Shown piece by piece: positions 11,868-23,551 of a stretch of 38,055 bases of DNA; the first letter of the stretch is position 1; each line of letters starts with the position of its first letter. The stretch is taken from assembly GCA_036897095.1 (NCBI GenBank), contig JAYMSP010000979.1, forward strand, positions 1 to 38,055, written 5' to 3'. Both the position numbers and the translations under genes were made by a program. Below the pieces are notes generated by a model. The model made no database searches, was not told where the DNA came from, and saw only the letters and a program-made list of their open reading frames with translations. Origin of the DNA: Plantago elongata. Lineage: Eukaryota > Streptophyta > Magnoliopsida > Lamiales > Plantaginaceae.

Positions 11868-11980
11868 CAGGCTTCCTTACCTACTGTATTAATCTGGGTT
11901 CTGGGCCATGCAAAATTAATCTTCCTTTCAGGCAAGTCATTGTCTAGTTCACTAGTTGAGGTTAAATGCATGGATCCACA

Positions 11981-12040
11981 TTGTGCCCGGCCAACTTCTT
12001 ATTTATTAGCTTGTGCCCGGCCAACTTCTTATTTATTAGC
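11981..12040. repeat. Perfect 30-bp tandem duplication
   Basis: The 30-base unit beginning ttgtgcccggccaacttc and ending tttattagc occurs twice with no mismatch (11981-12010 and 12011-12040). It sits 160-220 bases upstream of the start codon at 12199, in what should be proximal promoter or leader. The lack of any difference implies a recent event. Confidence 0.9.
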
Positions 12041-12198
12041 TTTTTGGTTTATGTGAATCTCTTACAGTTTATTCAAACTTCTTTTTCAACCTTTCAAGAT
12101 TTGATTTTTGTTTGCCTTGATCAGTTTAATTTCTACTCTTAAAAACTAGTACTAATTAAGACCAAAAAAAAAAAAAAAAAAAAACTACAAACTTTTCA

Positions 12199-14816
12199 AT
12201 GCTGATGTCAAACTTAATGTTCATGTTCATTTTGCTGTGCAGTTTAAACAATTCTGTATTTACTTCTGAAGCTGCAAGTGATGGGGGCGTGGCTATTCTG
12301 TGTAAAGACAGGGAGAGGGAAGCTCTTCTCACTCTCAAGCAAGGCCTTACAAATATGTCAAGCGATGGTGGTGACCTTTCTTCATGGAGAAATGACGACA
12401 CAGAATGTTGCTATTGGGCTGGTGTGACTTGCAGCAACGCCACTGGCCATGTCGTTGGCCTCGAGCTATCCAATTTACGTGGTGAAATTGGACAGGCCCT
12501 GGTTGTGTTTCGACATCTAAATTCATTAATCCTACTTCTCAATGATTTTGGGGCGAATAAAATCCCTGAATTCATTGGTTCCCTTAGCAAACTAGAAATC
12601 CTGCACCTCTCATATAATAACTTTTCTGGTGATGTCCCCTATCAGCTTGGAAATCTAACCAGCTTGAGGGATCTTGACCTTTCTAATAACCATCTGACAT
12701 CCCAGGACCTCACTTGGCTGTCTGGTCTCTCTTTGCTATCTACACTCGAATTGTCCAGTAATGATTTTCAAGGATCACTAACATGGCTGTCTAGTCTGTC
12801 TTTGTTGTACTTTCTCAGTTTATCTGAAAATCAATTCGGAGGACAATTTCCAGACCTGAAAGCATTTTCTTCACTGACATACTTATTACTTGGAAATAAC
12901 AGATTAACAGGTCAACTTCCTACGATCATCGGCCAGTTCTCCAACCTTGAGAACTTGGATGTTTCCCACAATTTTCTGGAAGGTACAGTTTCTGAGGTTC
13001 ATCTCTCACAACTCCGAAACTTAACATTCATTAATTTGTCTTTCAATTCACTAGCTTTCAACTTCACTCCCAACTGGATTCCTCCCTTTCAACTGGAGTA
13101 TATAAGACTAGGAGGTTGTGACATGGGGGGTCGGTTCCCTTCATGGCTCCGGACACAATGGAAGTTTAGTGTTCTTGAACTCCCTTCTGCTCGAATCTCA
13201 GGGGAACTCCCTAGTTGGTTTTGGCATGTTTCCAATCAATTAGCCCACTTGAACCTATCCTACAACCAAATCAGTGGCCCCATTCGAGATCTGTCGTCCA
13301 CAATCGGTGCGATGACTGGTGTGTTGGTTTCTCCTATAATAGACATTAGCTTCAATAATTTCTCAGGCCATCTGCCATTGTTTCATCCCAATTCTACAGT
13401 GTTACTGCTCTCGAATAATGCGTTTACCGGATCAATTCAATCAATTTGCACTGTCAAGTATGATTCTTTGGTTCTACTTGACCTTTCGAAAAACCAGTTT
13501 ACAGGAGAGCTTCCCAACTGTTGGGAGAACATGGCAGAATTATTCATTGTGAATTTAGCTGATAACCGATTCTATGGTAATCTTCCCCACAGTTTAGGCT
13601 CTCTAGTTAACCTCCGTACTTTGCGATTCCGTAATAATAGTTTCACAGGGTTGTTACCCTCTACTTTGAAGAATTGCAAATATCTCCGGTTGATTGATGG
13701 TGGAGCAAATGAGCTAAGAGGAAATATTCCAGTGTGGATAGGGGAACTAACAATACTTTCAACTCTGATCCTTGCCAAGAATAACTTGAACTCAAGTATT
13801 CCTCCAGAAATTTGTCGTCTCGTATCGATTCAAGTCCTGGACCTCTCAGAAAATAATCTCTCAGGAAGAATTCCCCGATGCTTCAACAACTTCTCTTCTC
13901 TGGTTCTGGGAAACAGTTCCACTGAAATTTGGAGAGGTTTTTCCTACGAGGATGATGTAGTAGAAGTTCAGTGGAAAAGGCAGGAATCAGAGTACAAGAA
14001 CAGTCTAGGACTTCTCAATCTCATCGATCTTTCGATTAATAGGTTAGTGGGCAACATCCCTCGTGAAGTCTTCGATTTGGCCACATTGATTTCCCTGAAT
14101 CTGTCTCACAATATTCTAACAGGGAACATAGATTCACACATTGATCAAATGAAAATGTTAGAATGTCTTGACCTCTCTGAAAACAAGCTTTCAGGTAAGA
14201 TTCCGACTGGCTTAGCTAAACTTCATTATTTGAACGTTTTGGACTTGTCCAGCAACAATTTATCGGGCGAAATACCTAAAAGTACTCAGTTACAGAGCTT
14301 TGACCCATCCTCATATTCTGAGAATGTGGAACTCTGTGGCCAACCCCTACCAAATTGTGCAAGGGACAACCCACCTAGAGCTGATAATCCGGTAAATGAG
14401 TATACTGATGACAAGAGAGAATATCTCATTTCGGCAGCGATAGGTTCTGCTTTCGGATTCTGGGTTGTTATCGGTCCTTTATTGTACAAGAAGTCCTGGA
14501 GAGATGCCTACTTCGGCTACTTGAGTAAAATCGGAGATTGTCTGTGTATGACAGCTACCACATGCTGTAGAAGGCTCAGGTACATTTTCAAGGATTCTTA
14601 TGATAATTTTTATTTGAGAAAATTTTGGGGTTTCTATTGTGTGATACTAGTCATACTACATGTTAAAATAAGATAGTATCGTACAGTTCTTTAAGATCTA
14701 ATCTTGATCTAATAGGTTTTGTTGATACAAAACAGCATGCACTCACTTCTTTTACCGTGTTCAGGTATGCTTCTGTCATCCTGTGGACTCTGGTGATGAC
14801 TAAGTGCTTCTCATGA
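12199..14816 (+). CDS. LRR receptor-like protein, EIX2-type
   Basis: Cell-surface immune receptor without a kinase. Residues 1-26 are a signal peptide, followed by an LRR N-terminal cap with the paired-Cys motif ECCYWAGVTC and roughly twenty extracellular LRRs of the LxLSxNxxxGxIP type. A non-LRR island (EIWRGFSYEDDVVEVQWKRQ) precedes the last repeats. A C-terminal cap (ELCGQPLPNC), an acidic stretch (NEYTDDKREY), one membrane helix (about 745-763, with GxxxG in GSAFG) and a short basic tail follow. Such proteins signal through SOBIR1 and BAK1. The island shows WKR where many family members have WKG. The main frame can run to 14676, but a good donor (CTCAG/GTACA, 14580) and acceptor (GTTCAG, 14764) suggest splicing into 14765-14816, giving about 810 residues ending VMTKCFS. 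The frame is intact. Elicitor unknown. Confidence 0.9.
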
Positions 14817-14997
14817 CAGGTGAGTGAAGGAATCTTCTGAGCTAGAGAGGTTGCTGCGAAAGCCTGTCAGATGAGAAATGGAGTCTGCTGAGTAAGAATG
14901 GTGCGAACGCTCTTTTGTAATAGAACTTCTGATTTAGTTGCTGCGAAACTGGGATCGATTGTTAGACTAGTAGTGTAATTTATCTAGACTGTTCGAT

Positions 14998-15003
14998 AAT
15001 AAA
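14998..15003 (+). terminator. Candidate polyadenylation signal of the receptor-like protein gene
   Basis: AATAAA about 180 bases after the proposed stop at 14816. A further donor-like CAG/GTGAGT at 14819 hints at splicing in the 3' untranslated region. Confidence 0.4.
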
Positions 15004-15571
15004 ATCTGTCATTGACTCACTGATGGTCTTAAATTCATGTAGTATAAAGGATCATCAACGGTTTGAAAACTGAATAAATGCTGCTAATCATACTGATGTA
15101 TTATGTATAGTCTGATCTTCACGTTAACAAAGATGTTGACAAATTGTCAAATGTGCTTCCTCTTGATAAAGTTGTCTAAGCCTTGAAAGTCATTCCCATC
15201 CCAAATTTGCACACACTTCTCATAACTCGCTTTTTTTAAAGCATTAATTTGGAGTTTCATATGTACTTCCAAGTTCCAACTTGATTGAATACTTTACAGG
15301 ATAACTCCTTCTATGTGATGGAAGGCTTTTGTGAGCAAATGCAGTAAGAACTGTATAATGGCAAGGAACAGACATTTTTCGTCTTAAAACATGTAGCGAA
15401 CTGACATATTTCGAACAAATTGACATCTACATAGAGATAATTATTATCAGTTCTGCATCCACCCATGTTCAGAATTCTTGAATCTTGACAGGGTTGATTG
15501 ATGAGTCTATTGTACAGTCCTACTTGATCTCTTGAAGAAGTTTACGCATCCTGTGTGGTGTAATCAGAGAG
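15004..15571. other. Convergent intergenic segment
   Basis: Shared 3' side of the receptor-like protein gene (+) and the glucosylceramidase gene (-). No further gene or transposon recognised. The minus-strand 3' untranslated region presumably occupies the right part. Confidence 0.5.
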
Positions 15572-18500
15572 TCATAGCGAGAATTTTCTGCAAAGAAACT
15601 CGTGCAGCGACTGTATATAACTCCTGGGAGGCTCTTCTTTTGGCAGCCTTAGAAGGTTTTTTACCCTCTCAAATTCTGTGTGTTGCTTGAACAGAGAAGA
15701 GTTTGACGTCGAGCTAGGTCTAGTCTCTTTCTTTGAGAGCTTTGGGTTTGTCAATGCCCACTGTATCGCCCAGATAGCCAACGGGCGCATGTAAGATAAT
15801 GATCTATACGTACCTTCTGCATTCCAGCCCTCCGGTGTTTGGAAAGAAAACCTGTCACAGACACCAAAATGAGGTCAGTTGCAAGTCTATAGTCTGAATG
15901 GGGAACTGCCAAGTACCCGTGATAATAGTGTCCGTGAGTGCCTTGTCGAGTTGTACTGTCATGCATTTATTGTTTTACAGGTAACACACATTAAAGGATG
16001 ATGTCATCCTTATAGGCAGAAACTTACCCAAAGCCATCTTGGGACCAGGCAGCTTCATGAATGCCAAAAGCTGTGTTAAATCCCGAATCCACCATACCCT
16101 CTTGGATCATACTAGCAGCAAGAGAATATGTCACTCCTGCCCATATTTCTCTTGACTGCATAGCCGACATATCAACCTCTCCGTCCGGTCGCATCCCGTT
16201 CATCGCCCCACGCTTACCCCCCTTGACCTTCAGCACATTAAATTCATATATCTTCTCAAGTGCAGTTCTCACTTTACCTTCATCGGCAATAGACGAAAGA
16301 CCACAGGCAGCAGCATACCACTGCCCGGCCAACTGATCGGCTTGTATCGACGAGCTAGTTTTCGAACCACTAGAATCATAATTAAAATACTCACCATTCC
16401 ACAGTTTCTTATAAGCAGAAGCTGCCTTCTCAAATTTGGTCCACAAATAGTCAGAACACGGAACATCACCGATCTCTTTGGCCATGGCGGAGGCGGCCTG
16501 AAGGGCTGCCACCCAAAGCCCACCGCAATAAGCGCTCATACCTGTAACAGTCCAAGCATCGTATGTCTGATCAGGGAATCCTTCGTTCTCGATCATGCCA
16601 TCACCGTCTCTATCGAACTGGTCCATGAAAGCTATTGCCAAGTACACTGCCGGCCAAACTGCCCTGGCAAAGGTTTTATCACCTGTGGCGACAAAATCAC
16701 GATAAATTTGAAGGACGAATTTCGAATTCAAGTCTTTCCACCTGTCTGTGTCATAGAAATTGTAGGCATTCACTTCAAACCAAGGATCGTTGATTCCTAT
16801 GTCATGTGGAACTGCACCAAGAACCTTTCTTGGAGCCCATGTTCCATTACACATGACTTGCATCTTGCGTGGATCGTGCATCAAGACTGCCATCGCAAAG
16901 TCTCTCTGTACATTGAGTTCAAGCTTTGGAAAAAGCATCAGTAGTGCGAAAGATGAGTAGAAGTGAACGTCATAAGTGTTCCACATGTGATATTCGATGC
17001 CTTCCAAATACAGAAACTGGCCTACATTCTCCTCACCATTTTGGAGCAAGCAAGGTCCAAATGCTGAATTTGATGTCATGGGAGTTCGGTCAGAGAAAGA
17101 CTGCATCATGTTGAGTATCTCACCTGAGGTGTCTTTTTTATCATCACCAACGTTATTTTTTTCAGATTTGAACTTATGGTCTGCAAGAGAAAATCGCTGA
17201 TCTCCGATGGCCGAAAAGTTTTGCATCGGTAGAGATCCATCTGTGGCAAATGAAGGAAGCTATGAGCATGATTAAGATAAGCATTGCTCAGACAGAGTCA
17301 AGGTATAGGTGATGTTTTAAAGCTGATTCTAGCATATTATTTTCAAGTTTTCAGAAACTCTAGTAAGAGAAATTTCAGTGATTCCGCTTCAGAAAATCAA
17401 TGATTACTTGCAAACACTAATAAGTTTGTTCCTCACCTGTCCAGATAGCGCTTCCTGCGCTAAGATAATAGAGCTCGTTGAAAAGAGTGGTCCGATACCT
17501 ATTAAAGGGTCACACTTGAGTTTTACTTACAACTCAGAGAAAATTGCCAAGGTTTAGTAATGAAGTCAATGTCTTGTACCATTCTGGAAGCTTTGGATCT
17601 TCAAGAATTGGACGTTGCCACTCATCTATCTGATGCTCCCACTGCCTGTGTTCTGGTTTGCGGCATACTCAAATTAAATTGCATTTTTCGCTTATATAGA
17701 TAAAACACAGAACAGAAAACACAGTTCTTTTCTTCAATTCCAAGGTAATGAATAGTTACCAAGGATTGCATCTCGTGCAATACTGGTTGCAGCATCGCCA
17801 TGAGTACCATAAAATTTTGTATAGCGCCTGTTGGACCAGGAACACCGAACAAAATATTTTTAGTGGTGCATAATGGAGGAGAGGGACAATATAGAAGCCT
17901 TTGAGTAACCTGTGGTAAGTTTTCCCACTGGAAAATCTTAAGTCAGGGCAATCCCATGCCAGAGAAAATGTTATGGTTCGAGTCGAGCTAGGAGGAATAT
18001 TTACAGAAGCAGCTATTGCAGCACCGATGAACGACCCTTGTTCAGAAACTGGTTGATTTGTGTTACACTTAAGGTGATCAAATGACCCATGCTACAGAAA
18101 AAAAAAGGAACAGTTATAAAGCCTAACATATATCAAAATAGATGAGAGAAACTGATAAGAGTGTAGAAACCAACTAACTTCTATAATTTGTTCCCACATT
18201 TCTTTTGGTGTCAACATTTGAGAAGTAGCCCCAGATATCAGAAAGCAAGGACATTCTGATACATGAACGTTGCTCGTCTCTTGAGCAGCAATCGCAAAAG
18301 TAACTGGAGGACGTCCATCTGAAGACCTAAGTATATTGCAGATATATGAATCGTTGTGCTATTGCAGATATAATCATGTACTATTGTAGATATATAAACT
18401 CTGTGTATAACTTACTGATGATGCAGAAGAACACTATGTACACCTTCTTGCACCATCCGTTCATTATGATGACCACCAGTTGATCCTGAATCTCCACCAA

Positions 18501-19969
18501 CCGAGTTCTACATTCACCAACGGTGATAGTTACTTAATTAGGACCTGTCTGAAAAAAAAAGTCCAAAATCAAAATTGAAGCAAATGCTAACATACGGCCC
18601 ACGTGAAAAGCAAGGTAACATCAGCATCAGTCTTCCCCGAGTTGGTGATCTGCACATATGTCACATAAGAACATCACTGTTCCAGTGCTAAGAGAAAAAA
18701 CATGTTAATCCTCTTTGAAGATGCTAATTAACATACCATAAATGTGAATACTGCAACAGGAAAGCTACTTTCTTTGTAATTGTCTGGAATACAAGGTGAA
18801 ATTTGTCTACAGACAATGCTTATTTCAGGGTCAGGTACACCCTCATAAACTGTCCAAGCTCTCGGATATAAAGCATGATAAGTACATTTCCCCGTGTCGA
18901 GATTCCAATCCCATGAGCCAATGCCTTCATTTAGGCCCCCTCTGGTTGTAGATTTGCATCAAGGTGTAAACATAGTTTTTAAAACCGATTAAACTGTAAA
19001 CAAAATCCTAAGAGTGGCTTACTTGATTTCATCTCGGCTTCTGGCACACAAAACAGTTGAAGATGATTTTCCATTTGGACGAGAAACAAATGCCTTATTA
19101 AACAGAAACTAATGAGTGACACATCCACATGTCTGTTTCAGAATGACAAATAAGTATAGCGTATATCAAAATACTTACCGAGAATTGGTTAGCTAAGATT
19201 GGCATATCTTCGCATGCTCGAGGGAAAAGTTGGAACCGCTGGAACTCACCTTTAAAGCTTCTTCCAATGCTTCCAGCACTGATCACGACATAAAATGCAC
19301 TCGAACAGTAAGAAGCTATATATGCACATAAGTACCATCTAGCAGCATAAGCCAAGTACAAGCCGTTAATGGGATCTTACTTACCCAATACCACCTAAAG
19401 GAATGCCATGGTAACATGTCAGGAGGCGTTTATGGTAGGGGTCAACTATTGATGGCTGCAAAATATATTAAAAAGAACAAGAAATTGCTCAACTGAGATG
19501 CAGAACAAACATTCTGCTTTCACTTAAAAATATATAGCCATGTATTTTTCTTTGAACCAAAGGTACAAAATTACCGTCCCCTTGTCCGCTTCCACCTTGA
19601 TATGCCTCAATAGTCTCAATCCCAATGGGAGCTGTTTTCGACAAAGCAGTTATGCGTAAACACATGTATGCATAAACAGATAAGTCCGACATTGTTTACA
19701 GATTCGTTAGAAAGAGCTGAGCTGTTACCAGCTGAAGAATTTCTCGGGGTCTGGGAGCAAACGATTTTGGGAGAGGGCTACTGCAACTAAGATTGCGCTC
19801 CCAGGTTAATGTAGGAGGATCAGTCTGAAATGAGAAGACAACAGGGTTCTCAAAAGTCCATAACACAGACCAGATAGTAACTAGCCAGACCTTGTGTTAA
19901 ACACATACTTACATTGCTTAGCAAACCAGAAGCAGTTTCGGCTTCTGTTTGCACGAAGCCATTATCCAT
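15572..19969 (-). CDS. Non-lysosomal glucosylceramidase (GH116, GBA2-type)
   Basis: Hydrolyses glucosylceramide to glucose and ceramide in sphingolipid turnover; the family is membrane-associated and cytosol-facing. Sixteen exons in transcript order: 19969-19913, 19824-19729, 19631-19575, 19455-19385, 19278-19179, 19093-19023, 18941-18737, 18649-18596, 18507-18416, 18326-18179, 18091-17910, 17827-17760, 17652-17580, 17498-17437, 17240-16028, 15851-15572. All have GT-AG borders and consistent phases, giving 2829 nt and 942 residues, the usual plant length. Family landmarks: [27 protein letters not shown] near 150, LFNELYYL (Glu433, the expected nucleophile), [38 protein letters not shown] (region of the expected acid/base Asp) and C-terminal [14 protein letters not shown]. 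No stop or shift, so it should be functional. Only the catalytic residue assignment is from memory. Confidence 0.95.
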
Positions 19970-20604
19970 CCTATCGAATTAACAAGAATGTATCAGAACA
20001 TAATATCATTAGCCCTGTACAATCCTTTGACAGTAACAGAAGATATGCATAAACTTTAAAGCTCGGAATCCACCTAAATCAATCTTTATTACGAATAAAT
20101 AATACTCACTCACAGAAGAAGAAAGAATATCTGAAAACTAGATTATATGAGAGTAACTAAATTGATTGATGAGGACAAAGCAGTGGACCACATCCATTAT
20201 GTAAACATCAATTTCTCTATTGAAGAAATGACAAAAGTTGAGCAGGAAAAAAGGCATCCAAAAGTAGACCCTAAAATGGCATGAAAGATTCACAGAATTT
20301 CATCAGACATGTACACCTCCAAGAATGGTGATCAGTGACTCAATTCATTTGACTACCAACTGGAATTCAGTTTTCTCATTCGAGTTGAATTTGTGTAAAT
20401 AATCAATTTGAATTCATAGTACAACATGTGTGTCGTATTGAATGTATCAAAGAATCTTGCACTGTCAACTAAATAATCAAGAGGAGTTCAAAAAAGAAGA
20501 ATCCTGGCATGAACTGTGTAAGCACTAAGCAGCTAAAGAAGATTAGCAGCAACTTTAAGTAGGTGGCAAACAGTGCAAACTGGAAGTTGAAGTAGATACA
20601 TACC
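19970..20604 (-). other. Leader intron and 5' untranslated exon edge of the glucosylceramidase gene
   Basis: On the minus strand a strong donor (ATCAG/GTATGT, exon edge at 20604) lies upstream of the start codon and an acceptor-like GATAG precedes ATG at 19969. This suggests a 5' untranslated exon at about 20604-20680 and a leader intron of roughly 630 bases. An intron in the 5' leader is common for plant housekeeping genes. It is predicted from splice consensus only. Confidence 0.5.
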
Positions 20605-20689
20605 TGATCCTGGATCACAGTTGGAAATGCTCTTGTTGAGTAGTGTTAGGTGATTCTGTTATCGGAGAAGAAGAATATGGATACGGTAT

Positions 20690-21320
20690 TAATAAAATTG
20701 ACTTTTCCTCAATATTAAAAATTTTATTAGAATTAGAAATTGACAAGTGACAATCATGCATCTTTATAAATAAAAAATACAAATAAATTAAATATTTAAT
20801 TATAATTAAATAAAACACATAGTATAACGCAAATACTATTAATATTAAATGTTGTGCAAAATTTAAAATTACAATTTATGTACCCTTAACATAATTAATA
20901 TATAATATTACATGATGCTTATAAAATAATCTATATTCTTACTCCACTAATCGACAATTGCTACCTATCAGTCCAGATGGAATGGATCTTCAGTAGTAAG
21001 ATATAAAGGTTTATACTCTTTTCTTCTCTTAAGTATTAGGGTATAAATTAAACTCTTAAGACCCTGTCTGTTATATCGTGTTAGATTGGTCATCTTTTTC
21101 GTTCAAATCGAACATTTTACATAAAATAAATTCAATTTCATTTGAAAAAGTTCACGCAAATTCTATACCAATTCCTAATTTCGGAGCGAACCACATCAAC
21201 ATCAGATCGGACGGCATTTTCATTTTTGGGAAAAGAAAGAGAGAGAAGAAGTTGAAAGGGACTTTGTTGCTAAAAATGCTAAAAAGTAGGAAAACAGAAA
21301 AAGAGCCCTAGATTACACAG
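20690..21320. other. AT-rich intergenic segment with dispersed repeat copy B
   Basis: This is the promoter side of the glucosylceramidase gene. It contains the second copy of the dispersed repeat (20940-20990 and about 21176-21200) described at 7846-7960. The frame at 21078-21311 has no recognisable domain and I do not call it a gene. Confidence 0.45.
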
Positions 21321-21480
21321 CGTCACGGCCACTATTCTTCTTCAGTTCTTCTGGCTCTCTCGACTGCGCCTCTTCACAATCACACTGCTGACCGGCGAGT
21401 GAGGCGACTGGCGACTCTTCACTTCACAATCACACTGATTGCGCCTCTAATTCTACTGCCTTCCCTGCTCCTTCACTTCA
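21321..21480 (+). other. Transcript-leader-like GC-richer segment
   Basis: A pyrimidine-rich stretch unlike its surroundings, with the phrase ttcacaatcacactg repeated at 21373 and 21424 and tgcgcctct repeated at 21365 and 21439. It resembles a plant 5' untranslated exon. It could belong to an upstream start of the P5CR gene or to a non-coding transcript. No ORF supports a protein gene here. Confidence 0.3.
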
Positions 21481-22287
21481 CATTGTAATTATCCTATTCC
21501 ATGAGTTCATACTTTTCCCTCTTATTGAATTTGGTATATAATTGTGTATAATGTTTTTTTGATTGTGAATATGTCAATTGGTTGATTGCAAGGGCTTATT
21601 TGTTTGGCTTAGTGTCTACTGATTTAGGTATAATTCTATCTCTAGTGTTTACTGACTGCTGCTTCTATATGGTGTGTTTTGTTTGTTTTAGACATACAAA
21701 TTTTAATACTAGATATGCGATTGCAACAGAGCTTAAATCTAGGATGATTCTATATGCAGATTGTCCAAGTTGATAGGGATATCTAGACTTTGATCTCGAG
21801 TATCGAGTATAGGACAAAGTGGCATGGAATTTATAGCAAAGGGAGCACTCAGATAGCGTTGTTTAAGAGACTAGAGAGCAAGTAGTAATAATGGCAAGCA
21901 CAAAACATCTAGAATATAAAGGGGCATAAAGTTACTGAGTGTTACAGGAGTCGAATTTCATCTCCCCTGTTCTGTTCTTATGTCACAGGCTCTCTTATTC
22001 AAGTGAATGGAGTCGAATTTATGCTGATCTGCTTTCTGACTGTGAATGTACTTTGTTATTCTTCCTGGCATCCTGTGGATGGCATTATTATGATGCTTGC
22101 TTTGAAATGGGAACTCTTGTGTAAGTGTCATTGCCGGCTTTTAAAACATAGGTTAGAAACCAGAACCGGTTAGTCCTGTAATGGGTTGCTATTGGATTTT
22201 GTACTGGGTTGGGTCAGATATGAGCCGTTGACAGGCCTTATGCGCCACTGTAGAGTCTGTATAGATTTCAATTGTAACTAAAACACT
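21481..22287. other. Gene-free stretch upstream of P5CR
   Basis: Only short frames of up to 63 codons without domain character. No transposon ends recognised. Likely P5CR promoter or distal leader sequence. Confidence 0.4.
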
Positions 22288-22395
22288 GACACTCACATTT
22301 CAGAAGGCGAGCTCGAAACGAAACAACCAACACCACTTTTTCCCGCTCTCTGATCATCGCCTTCAGCCGTACACATAATCAGCCCAAGGAAAGAG
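22288..22395 (+). other. Putative 5' untranslated exon of P5CR
   Basis: A GC-richer, CT-rich segment ending in AAAGAG/GTTTGT. The matching acceptor (TCGTGTAG ending at 23714) lies 18 bases before the P5CR start codon. This predicts a leader intron of 22396-23714 (1319 bp), of which 782 bp is a transposon. The left edge of the exon is approximate. Confidence 0.5.
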
Positions 22396-22571
22396 GTTTG
22401 TATTTGTCTCCTTAACAGCCTTCTCAGTTTCAAGGTCTATCAGATTATTTCTCTATTGCTTGCTAAATACCTTCTCAATTTTCTTTAGAATCTACATTCA
22501 TATATACTCACCCCTTTCATTTCCTTCAATTTATGGAGAGTTTACCCTGTTCCGAATTACAAATGATTTTA

Positions 22572-22628
22572 TTTGGATGAAAGAGAAACCTGAAGGTTTT
22601 AGCATTTTTATTCATGATTGTAATTGGT
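22572..22628. repeat. Direct repeat left of the intronic transposon
   Basis: A 57-base segment (tttggatgaaag...attgtaattgg) recurs at 23552-23608 with only two visible differences (aagagaaacc/aagcgaaacc and tgaaggtt/tgaatgtt). A weaker third version follows at 22640-22672. The repeats belong to the intron itself, not to the transposon, which lies between them. Confidence 0.8.
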
Positions 22629-22688
22629 CTAAAGTAGATGAAGGTTTTTAGCATTTTAATGGTTGTAATTGGCCTCATCTGTCTCAAC

Positions 22689-23470
22689 TAGGGATGTGCA
22701 TATAAACCGAATCCGAAAATCTAAAAAATTAATCCGAACCAGTCCGATCTGTGTCTTAGAATTGGATTTTGAATTAGCACTCTCTATATCCGAAAATTTC
22801 GAATCGGATTGGATTAAATTCGTTGATTTTCGGATTAATCCGATCGATCCGAAATATTTTTTATATTTTTACTATATATTTTAGGCAAATCTCCCATATG
22901 TCTTCCGTGGAATTATCTAGCTCTACAGAAAAGGGAGTCTCTGTTTTTGGATTCCTTTGTGCTTCTTTCAATCTGCATACTCTCTGATTCCTCCAAGAAA
23001 TTCTCCTCTGAAGTTCATTACTAACACACGTATTGAAAAGAATATATGACATACAATTCTTCAAAGATTCCTTACTCCTTAGTCCATAAACCCTAAAGGC
23101 TAAAAGGATATCACAATTTACTCACACCCTCCCTCATGCAGTCATCACTCCAAAGCCCTAGATTAATCCAGCCGCCGCCGTCCCGCCTCCTTCCTCGCTG
23201 CTCTCGGTAAGTGGTTGATAGTATTGTTCAATTCTGATCCTTCCACTTAACTCTTCTTGCTTCTTCCTCCTCAGCCGCTCTAATTCACTGCTATTTTTAA
23301 TTGAAGCTTCTCTCTATTCTGTTAACAGTCTTCATTTTCTGATTTTCTGATTTAAAAAAAAAAGCTGTAGATTTTTGAATTAAATCTGAAAAAAATCGGA
23401 TTGATCCGGTCCGAAAATGTACTATTCGGATCGGATCGGATCAAATCTGAACTATCCATGCACACCCCTA
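22689..23470. mobile_element. hAT-like non-autonomous element with a gene-5'-end-like insert (782 bp)
   Basis: Inverted ends TAGGGATGTGCAT (22689) and ATGCACACCCCTA (23470) are flanked by an 8-bp target duplication GTCTCAAC / GTCTCTAC (22681-22688, 23471-23478; one mismatch). Both sub-terminal parts are rich in ATCCGA/CGGAT repeats, typical of hAT ends. The centre (about 22885-23350) is different: it has a telo-box AAACCCTAA (23088-23096), an ATG at 23136 opening 23 codons, a CG-rich run and a perfect donor (CTCTCG/GTAAGT, 23207), resembling the promoter, first exon and first intron of a plant gene. No transposase is encoded. It sits in the predicted 5' leader intron of P5CR. Confidence 0.8.
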
Positions 23471-23551
23471 GTCTCTACTAGATGGAGGTTTTAGCATATG
23501 TATCAACTATCAACTAGTAGTATTCTAATTACAATTTACAAGTGTTTTTTG

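Noticed and set aside
16342..16944. 200-codon plus-strand frame inside the glucosylceramidase gene
   Set aside because: It lies wholly opposite the largest GH116 exon, which has strong family motifs; it is a shadow frame.
21078..21311. 77-codon frame upstream of P5CR
   Set aside because: Low-complexity Lys-rich end, overlaps the dispersed repeat and shows no recognisable domain.
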